NCBI RefSeq assembly: GCF_900099605.1
Contig: NZ_FNDK01000014.1
Coordinates: 19,264-83,263, forward strand
Length of the DNA stretch: 64,000 nt
Direction: 5' to 3'
Source of the DNA: Alteribacillus persepolensis
GTDB lineage: Bacteria > Bacillota > Bacilli > Bacillales > Marinococcaceae
In this document: positions 16,644 through 25,676 of the stretch, piece by piece
Numbering within the stretch: position 1 is the stretch's first letter
How the letters are laid out: each line of letters opens with the position of its first letter
Position numbers and translations under genes: made by a program
Notes under the pieces: generated by a model
The model's input: the letters and a program-made list of their open reading frames with translations, nothing else
What the model was told of the DNA's origin: nothing
The model's database searches: none

Positions 16644-18274
16644 TAGTTTGGCTCCTTTTCAATGAAAGTATGGAAGAGATACATGGCAATACCGCTGACC
16701 ATCACGATAAACAAAGACGCTACGGCAGCCTCTTGAATCATCTCATCATTGGCATATCGATACGCCATTGTAGAAAGTGTTTCAAAGTTAAAAGGACGTA
16801 AGATTAGCGTTAATGGTAATTCTTTTAGTATGTCTACAAATACTAAAATAAATCCACTAAAGATCGCAGGCCGGATCAGCTTCACATCGACTTTAAAAAA
16901 CGTTTCTGTCCAGCCCATACCAAGCGTCCTTGATGCTTCCGTAAATTTCATGCCTACCTTTTCAAATCCTGATTCTATGGAGTTATATCCAATGGCCATA
17001 AAACGTATTACATAAGCAAACAACAACATAACAACGCTCGTACTTAACACAAGAGAAGACGATGCCCCCAGCATAGTCATTAATTGTTCATCCAAAAAGA
17101 TAAAAAAGCTAATAACCCCAACCGCAATAACAGCGCCAGGAATCGAGTAGCCAAGAATTGTTAAACGCGCTGTTACTGCAGGAACAATACCTTTGGCCAT
17201 GCGAGTATAATTGGCAACGAGAATAGCGATGACAACAATGGCTGCAGCACTGACGCTGGCAACAAAGGTCGAATTCCATATATAACTTACAAATTCTTTG
17301 GTGAAAATATAATCAAATGTTAGTGCAGCCCAATACAACAGCTGAACCACCGGTATCACAAAACCCAGCAAAAAAACAGAACCAGTATATCCGACAACCA
17401 CTGCCTTTTTCCATCCATACAGCCGTACCGGTTTTAGCGGTTTCACTTTCGTCGTACTGTAACTGAATTTACGGCGTCCGCGTAAAAACTTTTCCAGCAG
17501 TAAAATAAACATGACAATAGCCATTAATATGCCGGCGAGCTTAATCGCCGCATCAATATCTCCAAAGGAAAACCATGTTTGAAAAATCGCTGTACTAAAT
17601 GTCTGGATACCAAAGTAACTGACAACACCGTAGTCATTTAACACTTCCAGCACAACGAGACTAACACCAGCAACAATGGCAGCCCTTGAGACAGGTAATA
17701 CCACCCTGAAAAACGTTTGTACTGGACCGCTCCCCAACACACGTGCACTCTCAATTAATGAGGTGGCCTGGCTAGCGAAAAACGCTCTTGTAATCGCATA
17801 TACGTACGGGTATAAAAAAATCGTAAAAATAAACACCGCTCCCGGTATATGCATAATATCAAAGTATGCTTGCGATAATTCTAACCCGAACGTATTTCGC
17901 AGCGTCATCTGAACGACACCAGTGTAGTCCAGGATGCCGTGATACGTATATGCGCCTATGTAAGGCGGAATTGCTAATGGCAATAATAATGCCCATTTTA
18001 ACGTTTTACGAAAAGGAAAATCATAGGCCGACACGAGCCAAGCCAGTGTCGTGCCAACCGCCACCGAAAACAACCCAGTCCATACCGCAATTGAAATCGT
18101 GTCTACAAAGTAGTCTTTTAACATAAATTCGCGAATATGGTCCCAGTTTTCACTTGCCGGTTGGAACACACGTACTAATAAAAAAAGTGTAGGCAATATA
18201 AGTATCGCAACGAGAAAAACAGCCGCCGCTCCCCATCCCGATGTTGTTGTTGGCCTTATGTGCTTAAACTTCAT
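16643..18274 (-). CDS. fbpB: Ferric iron ABC transporter, double-length permease
   Basis: A 543-residue membrane protein with about twelve helices, made of two fused permease halves (about 1-270 and 290-540). Each half carries an EAA loop that docks the ATPase: EsARVLGSGP near 170 and EASRTLGMGWTETF near 440. This fused arrangement is normal for FbpB/SfuB iron permeases. A Fur-like site (18320-18334) lies 46 bp upstream of the start, so it can be transcribed separately from fbpA, which ends with its own terminator. Confidence 0.93.
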   Translation of the reverse strand: MKFKHIRPTTTSGWGAAAVFLVAILILPTLFLLVRVFQPASENWDHIREFMLKDYFVDTISIAVWTGLFSVAVGTTLAWLVSAYDFPFRKTLKWALLLPLAIPPYIGAYTYHGILDYTGVVQMTLRNTFGLELSQAYFDIMHIPGAVFIFTIFLYPYVYAITRAFFASQATSLIESARVLGSGPVQTFFRVVLPVSRAAIVAGVSLVVLEVLNDYGVVSYFGIQTFSTAIFQTWFSFGDIDAAIKLAGILMAIVMFILLLEKFLRGRRKFSYSTTKVKPLKPVRLYGWKKAVVVGYTGSVFLLGFVIPVVQLLYWAALTFDYIFTKEFVSYIWNSTFVASVSAAAIVVIAILVANYTRMAKGIVPAVTARLTILGYSIPGAVIAVGVISFFIFLDEQLMTMLGASSSLVLSTSVVMLLFAYVIRFMAIGYNSIESGFEKVGMKFTEASRTLGMGWTETFFKVDVKLIRPAIFSGFILVFVDILKELPLTLILRPFNFETLSTMAYRYANDEMIQEAAVASLFIVMVSGIAMYLFHTFIEKEPN

Positions 18275-18319
18275 GGGCGATTCCTTCTTCTGCTATATTA
18301 GAATGACGTAATATTGCAT

Positions 18320-18334
18320 TGATAATGTTTATCA
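18320..18334. promoter_or_regulatory. Fur box upstream of fbpB
   Basis: TGATAATGTTTATCA matches the 7-1-7 Fur core TGATAATNATTATCA at 13 of the 14 defined positions. It lies between the fbpA terminator and the fbpB start. Confidence 0.8.
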
Positions 18335-18496
18335 TCTTCAATTATGGCAGATATTTCTGAAAATGTCACGTGAAAATAAGAATCTTTCTCAATGTTTTTT
18401 ATAGAAACATTTGGTTTTTTTGCCGAATCCTTTTGGCGGAAGCCGCAGCTCCTCTTATTCTTTTGTCCTTTCACAAGGGTGAACGTTGCTAAAATG

Positions 18497-18531
18497 CAAA
18501 AAACTGGACTGCATCACACAGCCCAGTTTTA
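18497..18531 (-). terminator. Rho-independent terminator of fbpA
   Basis: On the minus strand AAACTGGGCTG pairs with CAGTCCAGTTT (one mismatch) and is followed by T-rich sequence, immediately after the fbpA stop. It would lower read-through into fbpBC. Confidence 0.8.
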
Positions 18532-18536
18532 TCTAA

Positions 18537-19643
18537 TTACTGCCACCCAGCTTCATTCATGAGCATTAATGCTTGTGTATTGTTTTCTCCGAGCTGTGTC
18601 AAATCGATATCCTGCTCTTCAAAGTCACCCCATGATTGTAAAAGCTCCGCTGGTTCTACGTTTGGATTGACAGGATACTCATAGTTCGCTTCGGAAAACT
18701 CGTCTTGTACTTCTTCGCTGGAAAGAAATTCAATAAGCTTTACAGCATTTTCTGGGTTTGGTGCATTCGCTGTTACACCTGCACCGCTGACGTTCACGTG
18801 AGTACCAGTTGTTTCTTGGTTCGGGAAGAAGATTTCCAGCTGTTCAGCAACATTCACTTCTTCTTCTTCTGCTGAGTTAAGCATCTTTCCAATGTAGTAC
18901 GTGTTCATAATAGCTACGTCCCCTTCACCGGCAGCTAAAGCTTTCGCTTGATCCCTGTCGCCGCCTTTCGGTGTACGGGCAAAATTGTTTACAAGCCCCT
19001 CTGCCCATGCACTTGTTTCTTCTGTTCCGTTAATGGAAATAAGAGAAGCAACAAGCGATTGATTGTAAATATTGTCAGCTGGACGTACTAACACACGCCC
19101 TTCCCACTCTTCGTCTGCTAATGCTTCATACGTCGATAATTCCTCTTCGCTGACGCGGTCTGGGTGGTATACAATAACACGCGCTCTTTTTGTTAAACCA
19201 AACCATTGATTATCTGTATCACGAAAGTTTTCAGGAATGTTTTCATGAAGCACATCTGACTCCACTGACTGCAGCAAATCTGCTTCTTTTGCTCGGTGAA
19301 GCCGGCCAGCATCTGATGTGATGAAGACGTCTCCTTCTGTATTTTCTCCTTCACGTTCCAATCGTTCAATTAACTCATCTGCATTTCCAGATATCACATT
19401 CACTTCAATACCTGTTTCTTCTGTAAATTGATCATACAACGCGTCATCTGTGTCGTAGTGACGGCTTGTATATAAGTTCACTTCTTGACTGTCTTCGTTA
19501 TCTGCTTCTTCTGCATTTTCCTCATTTGCCGTTTCTCCCTCTGTCTCTGCCTCTTCATTTTCTTCACCGCTTCCACAAGCAGCAAGAACGAGCATAAAAA
19601 CAGCAAACAGCATAACGAGATACCAATTCGAACGTATTTTCAT
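18537..19643 (-). CDS. fbpA: Ferric iron ABC transporter, substrate-binding lipoprotein
   Basis: A 368-residue extracellular iron-binding protein anchored by a lipid. The signal peptide ends in the lipobox LVLAAC at about residue 23, followed by a very acidic linker (residues 26-52, mostly Glu, Asp and Asn), a common trait of salt-adapted surface proteins. The mature domain matches FbpA/FutA transferrin-like binders: YTSRHYDTDDALYDQFTEET at the N-terminus and the paired Tyr in NTYYIGKML that usually bind Fe(III). Two Fur boxes lie just upstream. It feeds the FbpB/FbpC transporter encoded next. Confidence 0.93.
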   Translation of the reverse strand: MKIRSNWYLVMLFAVFMLVLAACGSGEENEEAETEGETANEENAEEADNEDSQEVNLYTSRHYDTDDALYDQFTEETGIEVNVISGNADELIERLEREGENTEGDVFITSDAGRLHRAKEADLLQSVESDVLHENIPENFRDTDNQWFGLTKRARVIVYHPDRVSEEELSTYEALADEEWEGRVLVRPADNIYNQSLVASLISINGTEETSAWAEGLVNNFARTPKGGDRDQAKALAAGEGDVAIMNTYYIGKMLNSAEEEEVNVAEQLEIFFPNQETTGTHVNVSGAGVTANAPNPENAVKLIEFLSSEEVQDEFSEANYEYPVNPNVEPAELLQSWGDFEEQDIDLTQLGENNTQALMLMNEAGWQ

Positions 19644-19671
19644 TTCTTTACCCCCATGACTATGTATAAGT

Positions 19672-19717
19672 GATAATGAATTTCATTATATATATATTCT
19701 TAATGAAAACCATTATC
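19672..19717. promoter_or_regulatory. Two Fur boxes upstream of fbpA
   Basis: GATAATGAATTTCATTATA (19672-19690) and CTTAATGAAAACCATTATC (19699-19717) both resemble the 19-bp Fur consensus GATAATGATAATCATTATC and are spaced 27 bp apart. They lie 29-74 bp upstream of the fbpA start, where Fur with iron would block transcription. Confidence 0.85.
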
Positions 19718-19758
19718 AAGTCAAGGTTTTTTTCAAAAAATTTGGTTATTATCATTAA

Positions 19759-20331
19759 TCACTTATATTCTACGGCCAGCTGTACAGAAAGCTGTCTCAG
19801 CTGATCTAAATGCTTTTGGTCATAACGATTCCATGGACCGCTCGGCAGATGCTTGATAATGGCTTGAGCGGCTGCCCTTGTGTTCCTTGTTTGGATAGAA
19901 ACTGCTGACGGGAGGCGTGTATAAAATCGCTGCTTTTTGGTATAAAAAACAGTATTTTTTTCTCTTTTTAACAGCGTGGAATGATGAATCGATAAGTAAA
20001 AATGACGGTCAGGAAAGCCAATTTTTTTATTCATTAATGCATATAAAAACATATCTCGTACTTCTTTTGCCTGCTGTATATTTTCCGATGCTTGAATAAA
20101 AGATTGGTATAAATCGCCATTAAGTACCACCAGCGGATATATTTTTTCCTTTTCTTCTGCCAATTTCCATCGTTTCATCTGTCTGCTGCATTCGCTCTGC
20201 CAACTACTAATTCCGCTACTGAGCTTTTTATGTTCATCGGTGATTACGTATGCACCGTATTTATCTCTTAATTCCAAAGCAGCGTTTGTTTTTTCCATCG
20301 CTTTTGCACTTTCCACACAAATAATGGTCAT
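19759..20331 (-). CDS. Degenerate nucleoside/thymidylate kinase-like protein
   Basis: A 190-residue protein I do not recognise as a named family. The N-terminus (MTIICVESAKAMEKTNAALEL) lines up with the start of P-loop nucleotide kinases, but both P-loop glycines are replaced (Ser and Glu) while Lys-Thr remain. Residues 90-120 (REVRDMFLYALMNKKIGFPDRHFYL... with HHSTLLKREK) look like the base-specificity and LID part of dNK/TMK-type kinases. AGGAG precedes the ATG. It is transcribed toward fbpA, ending 42 bp from the Fur boxes. It is likely not an active kinase. The family link is an inference. Confidence 0.5.
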   Translation of the reverse strand: MTIICVESAKAMEKTNAALELRDKYGAYVITDEHKKLSSGISSWQSECSRQMKRWKLAEEKEKIYPLVVLNGDLYQSFIQASENIQQAKEVRDMFLYALMNKKIGFPDRHFYLSIHHSTLLKREKNTVFYTKKQRFYTRLPSAVSIQTRNTRAAAQAIIKHLPSGPWNRYDQKHLDQLRQLSVQLAVEYK

Positions 20332-20500
20332 ACAGCACCATCTCCTGTTTATCTGGATGGTATTTCGGTTTCACCGTTAGGTTCGCTTTTGTTATAACGA
20401 TTTCCTTTCTCTATTTTTAAAGCGTGATTACCTTTTCACCTTTCCTGTTGCTCTGTTCCTTTACAAACTTCACCAAAAAAGAAAAAACAACCCTACATAA

Positions 20501-20514
20501 AGAACACTTGTTCT
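20501..20514. promoter_or_regulatory. LexA (SOS) box upstream of yolD
   Basis: AGAACACTTGTTCT differs from the Bacillus LexA consensus CGAACRNRYGTTYC mainly at the outer bases. It is followed at once by TATAAT (20517-20522), so LexA bound here would cover the promoter of the yolD-like gene. Confidence 0.75.
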
Positions 20515-20543
20515 TATATAATTGAGAGAAGGAGGGATCACCC

Positions 20544-20888
20544 ATGAACCCAAACAAATTAACGCCAGGATCCAACCTGCGCTGGGAATCCTCACGAATG
20601 ATTTTACCAGAACACCGCGAAAAATGGCTGAACCATCAAAAACAACAAGCTAAACAAAAAAAACCCGAAATGGACCCGCAGCGCTGGGAAGAACTGGAGT
20701 GGATGCTTGGAGACGCTATGCGAAACGATGCCGTGCTTTGTTTTACTTATTGGCGGGATGGTTTTTTCCACAAAATCATTGGCCGCTGCTCTTATATTAA
20801 TCATGTCCAAAAACAATTTCATCTGGCCACCGGCGATGGCACCGTCTATCTTCGTTTTGAAGACCTTGCTGATATCGCCTGTATCTAG
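20544..20888 (+). CDS. YolD-like protein
   Basis: A 114-residue YolD family protein. The first half is rich in basic and polar residues (SRMILPEHREKW typical of the family), and the second half forms a small beta-barrel-like fold with WRDGFFHKIIGRCSYIN. In Bacillus, yolD-like genes are usually paired with a Y-family DNA polymerase (UvrX/YqjW) and induced by DNA damage. Here the LexA box and promoter are kept, but no polymerase gene follows: the neighbour is yteA on the other strand. GAAGGAGG precedes the ATG. Confidence 0.85.
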   Translation: MNPNKLTPGSNLRWESSRMILPEHREKWLNHQKQQAKQKKPEMDPQRWEELEWMLGDAMRNDAVLCFTYWRDGFFHKIIGRCSYINHVQKQFHLATGDGTVYLRFEDLADIACI

Positions 20889-20897
20889 TCCATAAAA

Positions 20898-20936
20898 ATA
20901 CGCCCCATGACAGCTTCAACTGCAAATGGGGCTTTA
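20898..20936. terminator. Hairpin terminator between yolD and yteA
   Basis: GCCCCAT (20902-20908) pairs with ATGGGGC (20926-20932). The flanks are T-rich on both strands, so it may end both convergent transcripts. Confidence 0.6.
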
Positions 20937-20953
20937 TGACAGCCATTTGGCGT

Positions 20954-21634
20954 CTACCTTCTTAAAAAATAGTACGAAAAATCAACGTCATGGTCAAAAT
21001 CAATCGGCTCGCCTTCACTATCTGTCATTCCATACCCAAACGTCCACTCATCATTGATACCGTCATCTTCTGCATCACCGAACATACCCTCATATTCAAG
21101 CGACGGGTCATACGTGTCTTGCGGTGCATCTGATGTGCCATACGCTCCTGCTAACTCCCAGCTTTCCTCCGCATCAAACCGGTCATTTTCCACGTCTTGT
21201 ACCGTTGTATCAGTAAACCCGCCTTTCCCCGGAATCAAACGCTCTTCCTCTACAGGCCTGTCGTCAATGTTAGGCTCTTGATAAGAATGTTGAATGCACT
21301 GCAAAGCGGTTGGCTCTGACTCCAGCCGCTCCAGCGAAATATCTCTTCCACATTTTTCACACGTACCGTATGATCCTTCTTCCATGGCTTGCAGCGCTTT
21401 TTCAATACGTTCTTGCTCACGCCGAGAATGTTGATCTAGTGCCATATCTTTTTCTCTTTCATACAATTCTGTCCCATTGTCTGCCGGATGGTTATCGTAG
21501 TTCGACAATTCCCCGATCGATTCCCGGGCAAACTCTTCATCTAAACCGAAATGATCGTGATTATGCTGTTGAAGTTCATGCAAACGAGAGGTCAGCTGCT
21601 GTTTTAAGTCATGAAAAAATTCATTCGTTCTCAC
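20954..21634 (-). CDS. yteA: TraR/DksA family zinc-finger protein (YteA)
   Basis: A 226-residue protein. The N-terminal coiled region (residues 1-90) is followed by a DksA-type zinc finger, TCEKCGRDI (two Cys) then CIQH about 18 residues later, so the set is Cys-Cys-Cys-His. The long acidic C-terminal tail (about 130-226) is typical of YteA. In E. coli, DksA binds RNA polymerase; the YteA group of Bacillus is less well understood and may be sporulation-linked. GGAGGAG precedes the ATG. Confidence 0.9.
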   Translation of the reverse strand: MRTNEFFHDLKQQLTSRLHELQQHNHDHFGLDEEFARESIGELSNYDNHPADNGTELYEREKDMALDQHSRREQERIEKALQAMEEGSYGTCEKCGRDISLERLESEPTALQCIQHSYQEPNIDDRPVEEERLIPGKGGFTDTTVQDVENDRFDAEESWELAGAYGTSDAPQDTYDPSLEYEGMFGDAEDDGINDEWTFGYGMTDSEGEPIDFDHDVDFSYYFLRR

Positions 21635-21785
21635 TTGTTTCTCCTCCTTTTCTCTCCCTCTTTACGTAGTATGCTCGAAAGAAAAGAACCGTTGCGGAAC
21701 AGTTTCTGGTAATGGCTAAAAAGGTTTACGGTTCCTCTCATAATTTGTGCAGATAAGTAAATCCTAAAAGACGGAGGTGAAACGA

Positions 21786-23138
21786 ATGACAACCTGCGAT
21801 TGTGTTATTATCGGCGGAGGGTTAGCAGGATTGACAACGGCACTGGAAGTAGCTGAGGCTGGCCAAAAAGTCGTTGTACTCGAAGCAGACTCCGTCGTTG
21901 GAGGCCGTACAGCATCTTGGAACGAAGACGGCATGCATGTAGAATCAGGATTTCATCGCTATATCGGCTTTTACAGCCATCTGCCCCGTATCTTGAAAAA
22001 AGCAGGGGTGAAATTGGAAGACATTGTTACATGGGAAGAAAAAGTAGAAGTGCGTTCTCCTCGGAATCAGCAAACAGTGACGTTAGGAGTTGCCCCTTTA
22101 TTTGGACCGTTGAAAATGCTTAAAACGATGACAGGAAACCACCCCTGTTTAGAAAATAAAGACATCGTGTCGACCATGCAGTTTTTTTTAAGCGGCTTAA
22201 AAGATTATTATCTTCATCCGTCAGCACTTGATCAATGGACGGTGCAGGAATATGCCAAAAAACACCGTCTCACTGAAGCCGCTTTTCATTATATTGTTAT
22301 TCCACTGAGTACAGGGATTTATTTTCTTCCACCCGAACGATATTCTGCTTATAATTTTTTCGGCTTGTTCGCTGTTGGATTACCGCGCATGTTGAAAATG
22401 CGAATTGGGGCTTACTTAGGAGGCATGACAGAAGTGATGTGCAAGCCAATGGCCGAGAAAATTAAATCGTTAGGCGGCGCTGTACATACCAATCAAAAAG
22501 TGGAATCATTGCTTGTTACAGAAGACGGCCGTGCCGTAAATGGGGCCAAAACTAGTGATGGAAAAGAATGGAGAGGAGAACACACTGCGGTTGCTGTATC
22601 TTTGCACGCAGCGAAGCAATTGCTCAAATCCGATTTCTCCGCACACGAAAGCTTTCGGTCACTATTTGCATTGCCGACCATGGATGCGTGTACGTTTCAA
22701 ATCGATATGAAAAAACCACTGCTGCCAAAAGATATTACAACGTTTGGTCCAGGAACATGTTTAGCAAGCTTTGCCGAACAGTCGCGCACAACGTTTCAAG
22801 ATTCGAGCGGCAGACTCTCTATTATTTTAGCTCCTCCCGAACGTTTTACTGATTTATCCGGAGAAGAGACGCTGGATATCGTTCTCAAAGACTTACATGC
22901 CATTGGAACACCGCTCAACCGTGATGACATTATCACATACCGTAAAATAGTGCATCATCATGACTTCTACCATTTAGGTCCTGGACATCACAAAATGAGA
23001 CCCTCACAAAAAACTCCCATCAAAGGCTTAACTTTGGCGGGAGATTATACGATGCAGCCGTTTTTTGCCACCATGGAAGGGGCTGTCTATTCAGGAAAAT
23101 TAGCCGCTAACTGTATTACCGCAAAAAGTCGAATCTAA
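21786..23138 (+). CDS. FAD-dependent carotenoid desaturase-like oxidoreductase
   Basis: A 450-residue flavoprotein with an N-terminal Rossmann motif (VIIGGGLAGLTTALEVAEAG, FAD binding), then GGRTASWNEDGMHVESGFHRY, which is characteristic of the phytoene/zeta-carotene desaturase and hydroxysqualene dehydroxylase branch. A C-terminal FAD segment (GLTLAGDYTMQPFFATMEGA) is also present. ATG 21786 is chosen because GGAGGTG lies 6 bp upstream; GTG 21777 overlaps that site. No other carotenoid genes are next to it. The stop overlaps the doeA stop tail to tail by 4 bp. Substrate unknown. Confidence 0.85.
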   Translation: MTTCDCVIIGGGLAGLTTALEVAEAGQKVVVLEADSVVGGRTASWNEDGMHVESGFHRYIGFYSHLPRILKKAGVKLEDIVTWEEKVEVRSPRNQQTVTLGVAPLFGPLKMLKTMTGNHPCLENKDIVSTMQFFLSGLKDYYLHPSALDQWTVQEYAKKHRLTEAAFHYIVIPLSTGIYFLPPERYSAYNFFGLFAVGLPRMLKMRIGAYLGGMTEVMCKPMAEKIKSLGGAVHTNQKVESLLVTEDGRAVNGAKTSDGKEWRGEHTAVAVSLHAAKQLLKSDFSAHESFRSLFALPTMDACTFQIDMKKPLLPKDITTFGPGTCLASFAEQSRTTFQDSSGRLSIILAPPERFTDLSGEETLDIVLKDLHAIGTPLNRDDIITYRKIVHHHDFYHLGPGHHKMRPSQKTPIKGLTLAGDYTMQPFFATMEGAVYSGKLAANCITAKSRI

Positions 23139-24313
23139 GCGCTGTGAAAGGCTCTAGGATACGAGCTTAACGTTTCACAGCCTTTTTCAGTGACGACAAA
23201 GCTTTCACTAATTTCTACGCCTAACTCCTCAAGCCAAATACCTGGAATAAGATGAAAAGCCATATTCGGCTTCAGGACGGTTTTGTCACCAGGGCGTAAA
23301 GATGCGGTGTGTTCCCCCCAGTCTGGCGGGTAGTTAATGCCAATCGAGTAGCCAATGCGAGAATCTTTACAGAAACCATGTCTCGCAATGACAGTCTGCC
23401 ATTTTTGTTCTACTTCTTCACACGTGACACCTGGTTTAATATAGTTAAGTACCGTTTCCACACCTTCAATCACCGCTTGCGATAAACGGTTAAATTCTGG
23501 TTTCGGTTTGCCGGCTGTGACCGTTCTCGCTAACGGCGCGTGATAACGGCTGCAGCAGCCGGCTAATTCAATAATGAGCGGGTCACCGGCTTTAATGGTT
23601 TCATCGGTCCAGCTGACATGAGGTGCATACGTCAGCGCTCCTGCAGGAATCAGCGGCACGATGGAAGGATAATCTCCGCCAAACTGATCCGTTCCGCGTA
23701 TTTGAGCGTGTGACACTGCCGCTGCCACATCACATACACGCGCTCCTTCTTTCACTGCTGCTACACCTGCTTCCATCGCGCGCGCTGCAATTTCCCCAGC
23801 TTTTTTCATATAGGCAATTTCACGGTTAGATTTGATTATGCGCACATTATTAACGAGCAGATTAGCGTCTATAAACGTCAGCCACGGACAACCAGTCTCT
23901 AACCGCTCCAGCGCACGAGGGGAAAAATAATATGCTTCCATTTCCACCCCCGCTCGTTTTACGTGTTTTTTGTGCTGAGTCATCCAAGCAGCTAAAACTT
24001 CCATCGGGTGTTTGACCGTGGAGTGTACGTATTCGTCACTGTACGACAACAGCCGGCATGGAGACAGCCAGGACGTTGCTCTGGCGCCATTTACATCTTG
24101 AGCTCTGCCAAACCAATACGGCTCTTCTTCTTCTAATAAAACAATAACCATTTGAGGAACATAAAACGACCAGCCATCATATCCAGTTAAATAATTCATA
24201 TTTGCAGGATCACTTAAAAATAAAACGTCGATCCCCTTTTGTTCCATCTTCTCTTTTACTTTTTCCAGCCTGAGCGCGTACTCTTCCTTTGGAAACACTG
24301 TCAATGACCGCAC
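23135..24313 (-). CDS. doeA: Ectoine hydrolase
   Basis: A 392-residue member of the M24 'pita-bread' peptidase fold specialised for opening the ectoine ring. The sequence has the subgroup's own markers: YLTGYDGWSFYVPQ near residue 45, GGDYPSIVPLIPAG near 215, YPPDWGEHTASLRPGD near 325 and LEELGVEISES near 365. The Asp pair that binds metal in ordinary M24 peptidases is replaced in ELAGCCSRYHAPLART, as also seen in Halomonas DoeA. The GTG start at 24311-24313 has AAGGGGG before it; the frame extends 8 codons upstream without a good site. The product is N-acetyl-diaminobutyrate. The gene is divergent from eutB. Confidence 0.93.
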   Translation of the reverse strand: MRSLTVFPKEEYALRLEKVKEKMEQKGIDVLFLSDPANMNYLTGYDGWSFYVPQMVIVLLEEEEPYWFGRAQDVNGARATSWLSPCRLLSYSDEYVHSTVKHPMEVLAAWMTQHKKHVKRAGVEMEAYYFSPRALERLETGCPWLTFIDANLLVNNVRIIKSNREIAYMKKAGEIAARAMEAGVAAVKEGARVCDVAAAVSHAQIRGTDQFGGDYPSIVPLIPAGALTYAPHVSWTDETIKAGDPLIIELAGCCSRYHAPLARTVTAGKPKPEFNRLSQAVIEGVETVLNYIKPGVTCEEVEQKWQTVIARHGFCKDSRIGYSIGINYPPDWGEHTASLRPGDKTVLKPNMAFHLIPGIWLEELGVEISESFVVTEKGCETLSSYPRAFHSA

Positions 24314-24483
24314 AGCCGGTTCCCCCTTCATATCCAATCATAATAACCATCTGCCATAATATTCGTTTTCCAACGTACAAATAGTTGTAGACAGTGGTTT
24401 TATATCACTTTATTCTGACCATAAAGGAGTTCATAACCAAAAATTGAAATAAACCAAGGAAAATGAAGGCAGGAGGGGATATA

Positions 24484-25464
24484 TTGAAAAACGTGACGCT
24501 TAAGGACGTTTGGGTGGCCAAAAAACGAATTCGCACCTCACTTGCTCCAACACCAATGATATATTCTCAACCTCTCACAGACCACACCGGCGTTCCCGTC
24601 TATGTAAAACTTGAAAACTTGCAGCCCACCGGTTCGTTTAAAATTCGTGGAGCAACGAACATGATCACCTCCCTCTCTTCCAGGCAAAAACAGCAAGGGG
24701 TTATTACCTTTTCTACCGGCAACCACGGATTTGCGGTGGCGTATGCTGCCAAACAGCTAAGCATTCCAGCAGTCGTATGTGTCTCCAGCCGCGTACCTAA
24801 AGCCAAGATTGATGCGCTAAAACAAAGCGGAGCAACACTTCACATTCACGGAGACAGTCAAGACGAGGCTCAAGAGGAATGCTTACGCCTGCAAAAACAA
24901 GACGGCTATACGCTGATTCCGCCATTTGATAATCCTGCTGTTATTGCTGGGCAAGGAACGATAGGGTTAGAGATTTTGGAGGACTTGCCTGATGTTCATA
25001 CTGTTTTAGCTGGATTATCGGGTGGAGGACTTCTCTCTGGTATTGGTCTGACTCTGAAAGAAACAGACTCTCGTATACAAGTGATTGGCTTATCTGTTCA
25101 AAAAGGAGCCGCCATGGATGACAGCATTAAAGCAGGAAGACCTGTTGCTGTGCCGGAACACCCGACGTACGCAGACAGTCTGCTCGGCGGGATTGGGGTG
25201 AATAATCACTATACCATGCCAATGATCTCCCGATATGTCGATGAGCGTCTGCGTCTTCAAGAGCCGGCTATTGCAAAAGGGATGGCTTATTTGTATCAAC
25301 ACCACCGCATGGTCGTAGAAGGAGCAGCTGCTGTAGGTGCCGGTGCCTTATTAGAAAAAATGGTTATCCCACAAGGGCCTGTCGTTATTGTTGTTACTGG
25401 AAACAGTATTGACCCCTTATCCCATTACGACATTGTAGAGCCATATCTGCACTCGAAAACCTGA
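24484..25464 (+). CDS. eutB: Hydroxyectoine utilisation dehydratase EutB
   Basis: A 326-residue fold-type II PLP enzyme related to threonine dehydratase. The PLP lysine is in GSFKIRGA near residue 53. The cofactor loop TGNHGFAVAYAA is near 80 and the glycine-rich phosphate loop GLSGGGLLSG near 180. There is no C-terminal regulatory ACT domain, as in EutB. Its place beside doeA supports a role in hydroxyectoine breakdown, with EutC converting the hydroxylated diaminobutyrate. The start is read as TTG 24484 because GGAGGGG is 5 bp upstream; ATG 24463 is poorly spaced. It could be a catabolic threonine/serine dehydratase, which is less likely here. Confidence 0.88.
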   Translation: MKNVTLKDVWVAKKRIRTSLAPTPMIYSQPLTDHTGVPVYVKLENLQPTGSFKIRGATNMITSLSSRQKQQGVITFSTGNHGFAVAYAAKQLSIPAVVCVSSRVPKAKIDALKQSGATLHIHGDSQDEAQEECLRLQKQDGYTLIPPFDNPAVIAGQGTIGLEILEDLPDVHTVLAGLSGGGLLSGIGLTLKETDSRIQVIGLSVQKGAAMDDSIKAGRPVAVPEHPTYADSLLGGIGVNNHYTMPMISRYVDERLRLQEPAIAKGMAYLYQHHRMVVEGAAAVGAGALLEKMVIPQGPVVIVVTGNSIDPLSHYDIVEPYLHSKT

Positions 25465-25477
25465 CGTGTACAATTGC

Positions 25478-25510
25478 GACGCTGGCACAAGGCCAGCGTC
25501 TTTTTCTTTT
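25478..25510 (+). terminator. Rho-independent terminator of eutB
   Basis: GACGCTGG pairs with CCAGCGTC around a 7-base loop, followed by TTTTTCTTTT. It starts 14 bp after the eutB stop. Confidence 0.93.
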
Positions 25511-25676
25511 CTCTCCCATGATGCCATTTTATGTTTTCTCTTCTCTCCCTTATCCATCGTTTGCATGCCTGCCCGCATACAAGGAAGCCATTTTATCTCT
25601 TTTGGTTTAAAAGTTGTGCAATCTACCCAAAATGGAGACAAAAGGTCAATCCGTAAGAAGCGGGAGGTGAAACGAT

